Assembly: GCF_001426705.1 (NCBI RefSeq)
Contig: NZ_LMFC01000002.1
Span: forward strand, 1,980 to 65,979
Source: Cellulomonas sp. Root485
Lineage (GTDB): Bacteria > Actinomycetota > Actinomycetes > Actinomycetales > Cellulomonadaceae
Direction of reading: 5' to 3'
DNA length: 64,000 bases
Part shown: positions 1 to 8,135 of the stretch, one piece after another
How positions within the stretch are numbered: position 1 is the first letter of the stretch
Layout: every line of letters begins with the position of its first letter
Notes under the pieces: model-generated
Database searches by the model: none
The model's input: only the letters and a program-made list of their open reading frames with translations
What the model was told of the DNA's origin: nothing
Program-made: the position numbers and the translations under genes

Positions 1-1488
1 GCCGGAGTCGACGAACTGCCACTGCTGCTGGTTGCCGTTGTTGCGCGACCACTGCTTGATCGGGGCACCGTCGGCGGTGGACAGGTTGTACACGTCGAGC
101 GCCTTGCCGCTGTTGCGGTTCACCAGCACGTACCAGGCGTTCGTGTCGATCGAGCCGCTCGGCGGGTCGGTCGGGTTCGAACCGGAACCCGGGGTGATCG
201 TGATGCGGTAGGCGTCGTTGGTCGCCATGGAGATCGGCACGTTGATCGACCCGTTCGACGGCGTGTACGTCGAGTTCGCGATGGTGCTGGGCCCGGGCGA
301 GGCCACCGTCCGGCCGAGCGACCTCGTCTGCTCCACCTTCACGTTCACGGTGGAGCCGAGGCTCAGGGAGTTCAGGCCGTTGACCTGCACCGCGCACGAC
401 CCGCTGCAGCCGCCGACGACGACGCTGAGCTGGTTCTTGGCGGACGGGACCGCGGCGAAGCCGTCGATGCCGGTCTGCGCGGGCGGGGTCGTCGCGACCA
501 TGTTGCCGCTCATGGCGCCGTACCAGGTGTAGAGCCAGTACGCGGCGTTCGGGCTGCCGCCCCGCGAGGTGAGCAGGTCACCGAGGGTGCCGGACTGGTT
601 CCAGAAGGCCAGCTCGGCGTCGCGGATGCCCAACCGTTCGAACTTCGAGATGTACCCGACGAGCGGACCGGGGAGGCCGACCTCGCTCGGTGCGGCGTAC
701 TCCTCGATGGAGATGGGCCTCCTGCTGATGCCGAGCTCGTCAAGGATGCCGTTCACGGTCGCCACGTCCCCGGCGATCTTCGACGACCTGATCAGCTCGT
801 GCCACGCAATGATGTCGGGCACGGTGTTGGTGGCCTTGGCGTTCTGCAGGAACTTCCGCATGTCGCTGATGTTGTCCGAGAAGCTCGGCCCCTGGATCGG
901 CTTGTTGGGGTCGATAGAGCGGACCTGCCGGAACGTTCTCGTCCAGAACTCCTCGTAGGTGCCGTTGGACGACTTCCACGTGTTGTCGGACTCGTTCCAC
1001 AGCTCGTAGGCGGAGATGCTGTTGTAGTAGGGCGACGACTTCATCGCCGAGACCTGCGAGTTGATGAACGGCGTCCAGGTGCTCCAGCTGAACTGGTAGG
1101 GCCATCCCGCGTAGTAGTCGGAGAACCGGTTGACCAGCTTCGCGCCCGAGCTGACCGCGGTCGGCGCGACGACGGAGATGTCACCGTACGGCTGCTGCTT
1201 CCCGCCCTGGGGCATCTGGACGAAGGTGTGCGGCTTGATCGCCTGCGCCAGGCTGAGTGTGGGCTGACTGGCGGTCGCGAGGCCGTAGAGGCTGCCGGTC
1301 GCCACGTGGGTCACCGGACGGATCACCTGACCGGCGTTCACGACGAGCGTCGCGGAGGCGGACGCCGCGGACGCCGGGGAGAACCCGGCGCCGGTCAGGA
1401 TCAGGCCGGCCGTGACGGCGGCGACCGTGGTGACCGTGGCGGCGCGTCGGCCTCGTCGAAGTCCTCGGGTCGAGGTGGGTGGTCTCAT
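1..1488 (-). CDS. Secreted clan GH-A-like glycoside hydrolase with C-terminal ricin-type module (3' end outside window)
   Basis: The frame is open from an ATG at 1488 to the window edge, giving 496 codons without a stop. The N-terminus has an Arg-rich start, a hydrophobic segment and an Ala-rich cleavage region around residues 15-42, so the protein is probably exported. The middle looks like a TIM-barrel hydrolase: ELWNESD places a candidate acid/base at Glu166, and SIEEYA places a candidate nucleophile at Glu262 or Glu263. A beta-sandwich-like segment follows, then from about residue 447 a ricin/CBM13-type start (SGKALDV and QQQWQF motifs). The exact GH family is not recognised with certainty; GH39-like is one option. 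Two LacI-type palindromes lie just upstream, so sugar-responsive repression is likely. Substrate is unknown, probably a plant cell-wall glycan. Confidence 0.8.
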   Translation of the reverse strand, partial: MRPPTSTRGLRRGRRAATVTTVAAVTAGLILTGAGFSPASAASASATLVVNAGQVIRPVTHVATGSLYGLATASQPTLSLAQAIKPHTFVQMPQGGKQQPYGDISVVAPTAVSSGAKLVNRFSDYYAGWPYQFSWSTWTPFINSQVSAMKSSPYYNSISAYELWNESDNTWKSSNGTYEEFWTRTFRQVRSIDPNKPIQGPSFSDNISDMRKFLQNAKATNTVPDIIAWHELIRSSKIAGDVATVNGILDELGISRRPISIEEYAAPSEVGLPGPLVGYISKFERLGIRDAELAFWNQSGTLGDLLTSRGGSPNAAYWLYTWYGAMSGNMVATTPPAQTGIDGFAAVPSAKNQLSVVVGGCSGSCAVQVNGLNSLSLGSTVNVKVEQTRSLGRTVASPGPSTIANSTYTPSNGSINVPISMATNDAYRITITPGSGSNPTDPPSGSIDTNAWYVLVNRNSGKALDVYNLSTADGAPIKQWSRNNGNQQQWQFVDSG

Positions 1489-1569
1489 GCTGATGGTCCC
1501 CTTCTCTCTGCGGCACGTCGGCGTGCCCCTGGCTGATCCGGAGCGCGCCGCCAGACGGCCGACGCCAGA

Positions 1570-1585
1570 CCGAAAAGTCTTTCGG
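1570..1585. promoter_or_regulatory. LacI-family operator candidate 1 (CCGAAA-N4-TTTCGG)
   Basis: Perfect inverted repeat CCGAAA-AGTC-TTTCGG, 82 bp upstream of the glycoside hydrolase start at 1488. The same half-sites recur 65 bp further upstream at 1635-1650. Two copies with identical arms in a short gap before a secreted hydrolase are typical of LacI-type sugar repressors. The rest of the stretch 1489-1805 shows nothing else recognisable. Confidence 0.6.
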
Positions 1586-1634
1586 TGTCTAGAGGGCATG
1601 CCGCGGCCGGGGCCGCTGAACTCCCCATCGACTA

Positions 1635-1650
1635 CCGAAAGCGTTTTCGG
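1635..1650. promoter_or_regulatory. LacI-family operator candidate 2 (CCGAAA-N4-TTTCGG)
   Basis: CCGAAA-GCGT-TTTCGG has the same arms as the site at 1570-1585 and a CG at its centre, as in many LacI-family operators. It lies between the hydrolase (minus) and the squalene-cyclase-like gene (plus), so it could act on either, but the tandem pair points to the hydrolase. Confidence 0.6.
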
Positions 1651-1805
1651 CAATATAGATGGCTGGCGCTCGGGCATGTCAACGGCCGTGTGGCTCGTGA
1701 AACGGTTCGGGTCCCGGGCCGGTCCGCCGAACGATCCGTGTGGTCGTGGACAGGACGTCACCGTGAGCGTCGACGTCCTCGTGAGGCCGCAGCTAGCGTG
1801 GAGCG

Positions 1806-2825
1806 ATGGCAACGGACCAGCGCCTGCTCCCCTGGCTGCTCGACTCCGATCCCGCCCTGCGCTGGCAGGTGGAACGGGATCTGGCCGGCGCCCCACCCGA
1901 GACCTGGGAGGCGACCCGGGCCCGGGTCGCTACGGAGGGCTTCGGCGCCGAGCTGCTCTCGAAGCAGGACGCGGACGGTCAGTGGGCCGGCGGTGCGTAC
2001 TTCCCCGCCGGATTCTTCGGGAGTGCCGAAGCCGATCGTCCGGGCCAGCCGTGGACCGCGACGACCTGGTCGCTGAAGGACCTCCGGGAGTGGGGCCTCG
2101 ACGCCTCCGTGCTGACCGGGACGGCCGACAAGCTCGCGGCGAACAGTCGCTGGGAGTACGACGACCTGCCCTACTGGGGTGGCGAGGTCGACGTCTGCAT
2201 CAACTCCTACACGCTGGCGACCGGCGCGTGGCTCGGCGCCGACGTCTCAGCCCTCGCCGCCTGGTTCCCCGCCCATCGCCTCACCGACGGAGGCTGGAAC
2301 TGCGAGGCCGAGGAAGGCCGCTCGACACGCTCCTCGTTCCACTCGACCCTCAACGCACTTCGCGGCATGCTCGCCTACGAGCGGATCACGGGCGATACCA
2401 GCGTGCGCTCGGCCCGGCACGCCGGCGAGGAGTACCTGCTCAGCCGGCGCCTGCTGTACCGGGCGTCCACGGGCTCGCCCGTCGGTGACTTCGTCGCGCA
2501 CTTCGTGTTCCCGAACCGGCACCGGTACAGCGCGCTCGTGGCGCTCGATCACTTCCGCGACGCCGCGCTGCTCGACGGGACGACTCCCGATCCGCGCCTC
2601 GCCGATGCCGTCGACGTCGTGCGCGCCGCGCGCCAGCCGGACGGCACCTGGCTACAGGGCACTCCCCTGCCCGGCCGTACCTGGTTCGACGTCGATGTCC
2701 CCGAGGGTGAGTCGTCGCGGTGGCTCACTCTGATCGGAGCGCGCGTGCTCGACTGGTGGGACCAGGACCTGGTTCGGCGGTCCCACGCCGATTCGTCACG
2801 TGTCGAGCGCCCGTCCTCACCCTAG
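1806..2825 (+). CDS. Squalene cyclase-like / prenyltransferase alpha-alpha barrel protein
   Basis: 339 aa, predicted soluble. The sequence repeats short helical segments with the pattern seen in terpenoid-cyclase/prenyltransferase alpha-alpha toroids: DGQWAGG near residue 57, DGGWNCEA near 160, and PDGTW near 278. No signal peptide or membrane segment is visible. The canonical squalene-hopene cyclase DXDD acid motif is not obvious, and the protein is about half the length of a true cyclase, so catalytic activity as a cyclase is doubtful. Many actinobacteria carry such proteins annotated only as hypothetical or 'squalene cyclase'. ATG at 1806 is preceded by GGAG at close spacing. It stands alone and converges on the nucleotidyltransferase gene. 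Confidence 0.75.
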   Translation: MATDQRLLPWLLDSDPALRWQVERDLAGAPPETWEATRARVATEGFGAELLSKQDADGQWAGGAYFPAGFFGSAEADRPGQPWTATTWSLKDLREWGLDASVLTGTADKLAANSRWEYDDLPYWGGEVDVCINSYTLATGAWLGADVSALAAWFPAHRLTDGGWNCEAEEGRSTRSSFHSTLNALRGMLAYERITGDTSVRSARHAGEEYLLSRRLLYRASTGSPVGDFVAHFVFPNRHRYSALVALDHFRDAALLDGTTPDPRLADAVDVVRAARQPDGTWLQGTPLPGRTWFDVDVPEGESSRWLTLIGARVLDWWDQDLVRRSHADSSRVERPSSP

Positions 2826-2868
2826 GTTGCCGACCTCAGCCCAGCGCCTCCACGGCATCGGTGCTCGC

Positions 2869-4770
2869 TCACGCGGAGAACGGGTTGTCCAGGGACGGGT
2901 TGAAGATTCGCTTCCCGTCGGTGAGGCGCTTGACGATCTGCGTGCCCGGCTCGACCGCGTGCTTCTCGCCGTTGATCGTGATGAGCGAGTACCACGGCAC
3001 GTCCTCGCCCGTGTCGATCTCTTCGGTCAGCGTCGCGGCGCGGCCGTCGGCAAGCGTCATCTGCGTGGTCCGGGTCATGCCGTCCTTGCCGACCACGACG
3101 ACGGGCGGCATCTCCTGGGCGCCCACCCGGAGCGCGGGCAACGTCATCGATCGGGCGAGGGTGAACCGCTGCGACCGGGCCTGCAGGTCCGTGTTGATGT
3201 CGACGCACCGGAGGAACGTCGCCTCTTCGGCCTCGGTGAGGACGTAGCCGCGGTACTTCGCGTCGACGTCCTTGCGGAGTCGGAACACCTCGTTCTCGGC
3301 GCCGTAGTGGCTGTGCAGCTTGATGCGCAGGCGGGATGCGAAGTTGACGACCTCGATCATCTTGTCGGCCAGCTCCTGCGACAGGATCCTCTGCTCGACG
3401 AGGTCCTTGACGCGGTCCCACACGTTGAGCTGGTCGATCTGACGATCGAAGTAGAAGCCGAGGTTTCTCGTGACGAACGTCGGCAGCCTCAGCAGGCCCT
3501 TCTTGACGTCCTTGTCAGGCCCGCGGAGGTACTCGCTGGTGGGGGCGAACTTGCCACCCTCGGTGTCGATCAGTGCCGTGGCAGCCTCCTGGCGCCGGGG
3601 TGCGTTGCGCATCTCCTTGCGCCGGCTGGCGTAGTAGGCCTGCTCCAGCTGCTGGCCGCCCGCACCCTCCGCGTGCAGGGTCCGCGCATCGAGGAGGATG
3701 TCGCGTTTCGAGACCACGTGCTCCTTCGCGACCGACGACGGATCGCCCTTCCCGATCTCGTCGAGCCCCGGCTCGCCCATCAGCTCGAGCTGGATCGCGA
3801 TCAGCTTGTCCACGGCCGCGACCTTGTCGGTGAGGGTGGCGACGAGAACGGTGTAGTCGACGTCGGACCGCGGGAACATCTCTTCACGCCCGACCGAACC
3901 GACGGCGAGGAGCGCGTAGTCGGTGAGTCCGAGGCTTGAGGCGGCACCCTTGTAGAGGGTCAGCAACCAGCTGCTGAGCTCCGTCGTCAGGTAGCTCATG
4001 ACGGCTCGGGGCTCGCTCTCGTCCCCGGACGCCGCTGCCGCAGAACGGACCGTGGCGAGATGTTCCCGGCCGCGCCCGGCCGCGCGGTAGAAGCCTCCGA
4101 TGTCGCCCTCGAGGGCGCGGACGTCGGCCTCGGCGTAGATCTTGCGCAGCTGCTTGATCCATCCGGGCAGCTTCCCGAACTGGGGGATGCTGTCCGGCCG
4201 GGAGACCTCGAGGAGGAACGGCCAGGCGACCGCGTCGATGGTCGGATCGGGGTACGTGGCCGGGTCGCGCTTCGTCAGGCCGTCGCTGATCCTCTGCACG
4301 ATGTCGGTGCTCTTCTCGTCGCCCACCTGGTGCAGCAGGCTGAGCTTGGTGGCCCGGTCGAGCTTCTCCATCCACAGCCGCGGTGCGTCCGGCATACCGG
4401 CGACGAGCTTGTTCACGGCGGGCAGCCACTCGTCCAGGTGAGCGTCCATGAAGCCCTCGCCGAAGGCGCCTTTGGCCACGTCGACCGCGAGGAACAGCCG
4501 CCTGAGAGGACCCGGACCGACGGCTCGCGCCAGCACACCGGAACGGCGGACCTCCGAGACGCGCAGGCGGGCCGAACGCTGTACGCCTACGAGCGCGTCC
4601 GGCGACCGTTCGCCTGCGTTCCGCTCTGCCGCGGCGTCCGGGTCACCGAACGTCAGCCCTCGCACCGGCACCGCTCGAACAGAGGCCGCCGCGGGTGCGG
4701 CAGGCGGGACAGCCGCGCCCTCCGGTGGCCCGTGGACCGCCTCCACCTGCGCCGTCTGCAGCCGCTCCAT
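2869..4770 (-). CDS. GlnD/DUF294-like nucleotidyltransferase-domain protein
   Basis: 633 aa from the ATG at 4770, which has AGAGGG upstream; a GTG two codons earlier is the alternative. Residues 1 to about 60 are Pro/Ala-rich and probably disordered. A helical region (about 75-280) follows, then GSVGREEMFPRSDVDY near residue 290, which matches the G-S and D-x-D nucleotide-binding pattern of Pol-beta-type nucleotidyltransferases of the DUF294/GlnD class. The part after it is helical and resembles the substrate-binding region of that class. No ACT, HD or CBS domain is visible, so this is not a PII uridylyltransferase. It has no obvious operon partner; a small ORF starts divergently 24 bp away. 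Target and nucleotide are unknown; a toxin-like or regulatory nucleotidylation role is possible. Confidence 0.7.
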   Translation of the reverse strand: MERLQTAQVEAVHGPPEGAAVPPAAPAAASVRAVPVRGLTFGDPDAAAERNAGERSPDALVGVQRSARLRVSEVRRSGVLARAVGPGPLRRLFLAVDVAKGAFGEGFMDAHLDEWLPAVNKLVAGMPDAPRLWMEKLDRATKLSLLHQVGDEKSTDIVQRISDGLTKRDPATYPDPTIDAVAWPFLLEVSRPDSIPQFGKLPGWIKQLRKIYAEADVRALEGDIGGFYRAAGRGREHLATVRSAAAASGDESEPRAVMSYLTTELSSWLLTLYKGAASSLGLTDYALLAVGSVGREEMFPRSDVDYTVLVATLTDKVAAVDKLIAIQLELMGEPGLDEIGKGDPSSVAKEHVVSKRDILLDARTLHAEGAGGQQLEQAYYASRRKEMRNAPRRQEAATALIDTEGGKFAPTSEYLRGPDKDVKKGLLRLPTFVTRNLGFYFDRQIDQLNVWDRVKDLVEQRILSQELADKMIEVVNFASRLRIKLHSHYGAENEVFRLRKDVDAKYRGYVLTEAEEATFLRCVDINTDLQARSQRFTLARSMTLPALRVGAQEMPPVVVVGKDGMTRTTQMTLADGRAATLTEEIDTGEDVPWYSLITINGEKHAVEPGTQIVKRLTDGKRIFNPSLDNPFSA

Positions 4771-4794
4771 GCGCACCCTCTTCTCACCGCGCGG

Positions 4795-5220
4795 ATGCCG
4801 CGCCCGAGACGTTCGCTACCCGACGAGTCTCGTGCGAGACGGACCGGATCCGCATCGGCAACCACTACGCAACTGGCAGAGCACGAGGCCGCCCCGGCCC
4901 CGGGCCTGACCATCGTCTGCACCGGAGAGGTCGCCCTCGACCGACCGTCCCAGCTGCACCCGCGATTCCTGGCCGAGGCGCGTGGGCGCACCACCTACCT
5001 GCACGCGATGCACAGCGGTGTGGACTGGTGTGCCCTGGCTGTCTGGTCGAGCGAAGGCGACAGCTGGGGAAGGCCGTACCCGTTGTCGTTCCACCCGCTG
5101 GAGCTCGCCGAGGACGCCCTGCGGCACCTCTTCGGGTTCGTGTACGAAGGCGCCCCGGAGCCCGACGACCCCGACCCCGAGCAGGTCACGCTGGCCGCCT
5201 ACCGAGTGAGCCGACCCTGA
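4795..5220 (+). CDS. Small hypothetical protein divergent from the nucleotidyltransferase
   Basis: 141 aa from ATG 4795. The first 40 residues are Arg/Ala-rich. The rest has a mixed globular composition (TIVCTGEVALD near residue 40, then HSGVDWCALAV and YPLSFHPLELAEDALRHLFG), which looks more like a real fold than the Arg-rich reading on the opposite strand. No family is recognised. The start lies only 24 bp from the divergent start at 4770, leaving little room for separate promoters, and no Shine-Dalgarno is visible, so the gene may be leaderless or mis-started. The head-to-head arrangement would fit a partner or immunity role, but nothing in the sequence proves it. Confidence 0.5.
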   Translation: MPRPRRSLPDESRARRTGSASATTTQLAEHEAAPAPGLTIVCTGEVALDRPSQLHPRFLAEARGRTTYLHAMHSGVDWCALAVWSSEGDSWGRPYPLSFHPLELAEDALRHLFGFVYEGAPEPDDPDPEQVTLAAYRVSRP

Positions 5221-5249
5221 ACGACAGTCGGGTCGAGCAACCACGTGGA

Positions 5250-5780
5250 CTAACCGTCAGCTCCAGCCGCTGTGCCCAGGAGGTCGTTCGTATCCATGTC
5301 GACGATGACGATCGCGCCCTTCGGCCAGTCATCTTGAACCGTGGCTTGGTAGGCGTCGTCCTGACCGCAGGCCAGCCGGTCCCAGGTGGAGATCACGGCG
5401 CCGGTGTCGGTTGCGACGAGCGCGACACGTGGGTGCTCCATGATCCGCTCGTCAGGCCACAGTGCCGGGTCCTCGATCACGTTCCCGTTCTCGTCGGCGG
5501 GCGTTCCGTTCCACCATCCTTCGACGTCGCCGGGCATCGGTCCGACCGGCGGGAACTCCGCGCAGGGCGTCGCTGCGGTCTTGTCGACTGCGTTGTCGGG
5601 GGCTGCCACAGCCGTTGACGGGTTCGCCGCGGGTGCCTGCTCGCCGGGAGGCACACACGCTGCCAAGAGCGCCACGGTTGCGCTTGCGACGAGCACCAGC
5701 AGTGAAGCGCGATGAGCGTGCCCGCGCAGCAGCGCGACGCCCTCACCGCTTCGGCGTCGCGGAAGGCGGGCGTGACCCAT
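5250..5780 (-). CDS. Putative lipoprotein
   Basis: 176 aa. A basic N-terminus and a hydrophobic stretch (LLVLVASATVALLAAC) end in a good lipobox, LLAAC, with the lipidated Cys at about residue 42. The mature part begins with a Pro/Ala-rich linker and continues as a small globular domain with ALVATDTGAVISTWDRL. It is presumably anchored to the outer face of the membrane. No family is recognised. GGGAG sits seven bases before the ATG at 5780, which supports this start. It is followed at its 3' end by the convergent small ORF at 4795-5220, and its start faces the xylanase upstream region. Confidence 0.8.
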   Translation of the reverse strand: MGHARLPRRRSGEGVALLRGHAHRASLLVLVASATVALLAACVPPGEQAPAANPSTAVAAPDNAVDKTAATPCAEFPPVGPMPGDVEGWWNGTPADENGNVIEDPALWPDERIMEHPRVALVATDTGAVISTWDRLACGQDDAYQATVQDDWPKGAIVIVDMDTNDLLGTAAGADG

Positions 5781-5961
5781 GGGGCTCCCTGCAGTCTTGT
5801 ACGCCCCCGAGGGGCGCTGGGCGACGATGTCCGAGCGTCCACAACATAGTGGCCGGGTGGGTCCGGCGTCCGCGAAGCGGCTCTGTCCATACCCCGCACC
5901 TAATCGTTTGTGCAGATCACACGTCCCACGAGCCCCGTGCCAAACTGGGCAGATCCCGCCG

Positions 5962-5975
5962 TGTTAGCGCTCACA
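5962..5975. promoter_or_regulatory. LacI-family operator candidate upstream of GH30 xylanase
   Basis: TGTTAGCGCTCACA matches the near-palindrome TGTTAGCGCTAACA at 13 of 14 positions, a form common for actinobacterial LacI-type xylan/arabinan repressors (family knowledge). It lies 134 bp before the xylanase ATG in a 328-bp gap (5781-6108) with no other recognisable element. Its sequence differs from the CCGAAA-type operators at 1570-1650, so a different repressor is implied. Confidence 0.55.
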
Positions 5976-6108
5976 TTGACGGCCCTCATCGCCGAGGGAC
6001 GTCACCGACCCCCGAACACCTCAGTACCCGGTGCGCCCGGGTCCCTGTCCGCCGGCAGCCAGCGGGGACACGAGGCACACATCAACCGACTATGACGATC
6101 GGACAATC

Positions 6109-7830
6109 ATGCAGAGATCTCCACGATGGCGCCGGATCTGGCCGGCTGTGCTGGCCGCGGCCGCGCTGATCACCGCCGGAACAGTCGCCGAGGCACCCCT
6201 GGCGTCCGCTGCGGCCGCGTGCCGCGTGGACTACGTCGTCGCCTCGCAGTGGTCCAACGGCTTCAGCGCCAACGTCACGGTGACCAACCTGGGTGATGCC
6301 GTCAGCAGCTGGCGGCTCACCTGGACCTTCGCGGCGGGTCAGACCGTGACCCAGGCCTGGAGCACGACCCTCACCCAGAGCGGCTCGGCGGTGAGCGCGA
6401 GCAACGCGTCGTACAACGGCTCGCTCGGCACCGGGGCGTCGACGCAGTTCGGCTTCAACGGCAGCGCGACCGGCTCCAACCCCGTGCCGACGTCCTTCGC
6501 CCTCAACGGGACCACCTGCAACGGCCCGGTCAGCACCCCGACACCCACCCCGACCCCCACCCCGACCGCGACGCCGAGTCCGACCCCCACCGCCACGACC
6601 GGGCCCGCGGACATCACCGTGAACACGGGCCGCAAGTTCCAGACGATCGACGGCTTCGGTGCCGCGGTCTCCATCTGGGGCGGCGCCTGGTCGACCACCG
6701 ACACGCAGACCCTGGTCGGGATGGGCGACAACCAGCTCGGCCTCTCGATCGTGCGCACCGGCATCTCGCCGGTGTCGAGCGAGTGGGGCACCCAGGTCAG
6801 TGCGCTCAAGACGGCGAAGTCCTACGGCTCCGAGGTGAAGATCCTCGCCTCACCGTGGACCGCGCCGGCGGCCTGGAAGTCGAACAACAGCCGGATCAAC
6901 GGCGGCACGCTGCTGACCTCGCACTACGGGGACTACGCGAACCACCTGAACAGCTACGTGCAGTACATGCGGAACCAGGGCGTCACGATCGACGTGACGT
7001 CGATCCAGAACGAGCCCGACTGGCACCCGGCCTACGACGCGATGGCGTGGACGGGCGACACGATGCGCAACTTCGTGCGCGACCACGGCTCGAAGATCAC
7101 GAACACGAAGCTGATGGTCGCCGAGTCGCTGGGCACGAACCGGGCCTACTCCGACCCCACGCTCAACGACGCGACCGCCCGCAACAACATCGGGTACGTC
7201 GGCGGCCACATCTACGGCCAGGAGAACGGGCCGAACCTCTCGGCGTACCCGCTCGCCGCGCAGTACGGGAAGAACCAGTGGATGACCGAGTGGAACTTCC
7301 ACGAGGCCGACGGCAGCGGCTCGAACATCTGGGGCGACCCGTCCAACCTCGCCGCGTGGAACGAGACCCTCGACAAGATCATGCCGTCGGTGAACCGGAC
7401 GATGGAGTCCAACTGGAGCGCCTACATCTGGTGGTACGGAAAGCGCTACTACTCCTTCATCGGCGATGGGGAGTCGGCGTTCGGGACGACGGGCGGCGCC
7501 GTCCTCAAGCGCGGATGGGCGTTCTCGCAGTACTCCAAGTACGTCCGTCCGGGCTACCAGCGCATCGGCGTGACGGAGAGCTCGAAGGCGTCGCCGCTGG
7601 ACGTCACGGCCTACCAGGGCGACGGCAAGATCACCCTCGTCATCCTCAACCGCACGAACAACGCGGTGAACGGCGCCGTCATCCAGGCGCCCGAGGGCGT
7701 CACGTCCGCGCTGCAGACCATGACGTCGCGGTACTCCAGCCGCGCCGGCCAGACGACGAGCGTCAACGGGAGCCAGGTGACGGTCTCCGTGCCGGCCCGG
7801 AGCATCTCCACCGTCGTGATCACTCTCTGA
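6109..7830 (+). CDS. Secreted GH30-family glucuronoxylanase with N-terminal CBM2
   Basis: 573 aa from ATG 6109, chosen because a signal peptide (residues 1-36, ending ASAAAA) starts there. Residues 37-142 form a CBM2-type cellulose/xylan-binding module bracketed by cysteines (ACRVDYVV at the start, TTCNGP at the end). A Thr/Pro linker (145-163) follows. The rest is a GH30 barrel plus side beta-domain: FQTIDGFGAAVS starts it, QNEPDW gives the acid/base at Glu302, and WMTEWNF gives the nucleophile at Glu394. This layout fits subfamily 8 glucuronoarabinoxylan endoxylanases acting outside the cell. A LacI-type site at 5962-5975 suggests induction by xylan breakdown products, and a strong hairpin follows the stop codon. 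Confidence 0.93.
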   Translation: MQRSPRWRRIWPAVLAAAALITAGTVAEAPLASAAAACRVDYVVASQWSNGFSANVTVTNLGDAVSSWRLTWTFAAGQTVTQAWSTTLTQSGSAVSASNASYNGSLGTGASTQFGFNGSATGSNPVPTSFALNGTTCNGPVSTPTPTPTPTPTATPSPTPTATTGPADITVNTGRKFQTIDGFGAAVSIWGGAWSTTDTQTLVGMGDNQLGLSIVRTGISPVSSEWGTQVSALKTAKSYGSEVKILASPWTAPAAWKSNNSRINGGTLLTSHYGDYANHLNSYVQYMRNQGVTIDVTSIQNEPDWHPAYDAMAWTGDTMRNFVRDHGSKITNTKLMVAESLGTNRAYSDPTLNDATARNNIGYVGGHIYGQENGPNLSAYPLAAQYGKNQWMTEWNFHEADGSGSNIWGDPSNLAAWNETLDKIMPSVNRTMESNWSAYIWWYGKRYYSFIGDGESAFGTTGGAVLKRGWAFSQYSKYVRPGYQRIGVTESSKASPLDVTAYQGDGKITLVILNRTNNAVNGAVIQAPEGVTSALQTMTSRYSSRAGQTTSVNGSQVTVSVPARSISTVVITL

Positions 7831-7834
7831 TGCA

Positions 7835-7878
7835 CCGCCGGGCATCTGACGTGTCACGACACGTCAGGTGCCCGGCGG
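7835..7878 (+). terminator. Hairpin terminator after the xylanase gene
   Basis: A near-perfect 20-bp stem with loop CACG starts five bases after the xylanase stop; one G-U pair is present. No long U tract follows, as is usual in high-GC actinobacteria. The remaining sequence up to 8079 shows nothing recognisable. Confidence 0.75.
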
Positions 7879-8079
7879 CGTCGTTTCCCGCTCGGCGTCT
7901 CGAACTGCGGGGGACTGCTGCAGGGCTGGTTTGACACTCCATCTCCGCGGCCGGGCGTCGGACCGTGACCGGGGCCGCTCTCGACGGATCTCCAGTCAGG
8001 GTGTGCAGTCCGCCCAGTGCGCCGGACGTGGGATCGTCACGCGGCACGCGTCCCCGCGCCCCCCGTGCCGTGGGGCGTG

Positions 8080-8106
8080 CAACCGTTCACCGTGCCGGAC
8101 GCGTCT
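8080..8106 (+). promoter_or_regulatory. ECF-type promoter candidate, sigma/anti-sigma module 0
   Basis: CAACC at 8080-8084, 17-bp spacer, CGTCT at 8102-8106, ending 29 bp before the sigma start. The same CAACC-N16/17-CGTN pattern stands before the three other SigE-family genes of this window, which suggests each sigma reads its own promoter. Confidence 0.6.
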
Positions 8107-8135
8107 GAGGGGTATGAAAGAACGGAGAGCACCCC

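Noticed and set aside
4816-5244. 142-codon minus-strand ORF opposite the small gene at 4795
   Set aside because: Val/Gly/Arg-rich shadow; the plus-strand reading has better globular composition.
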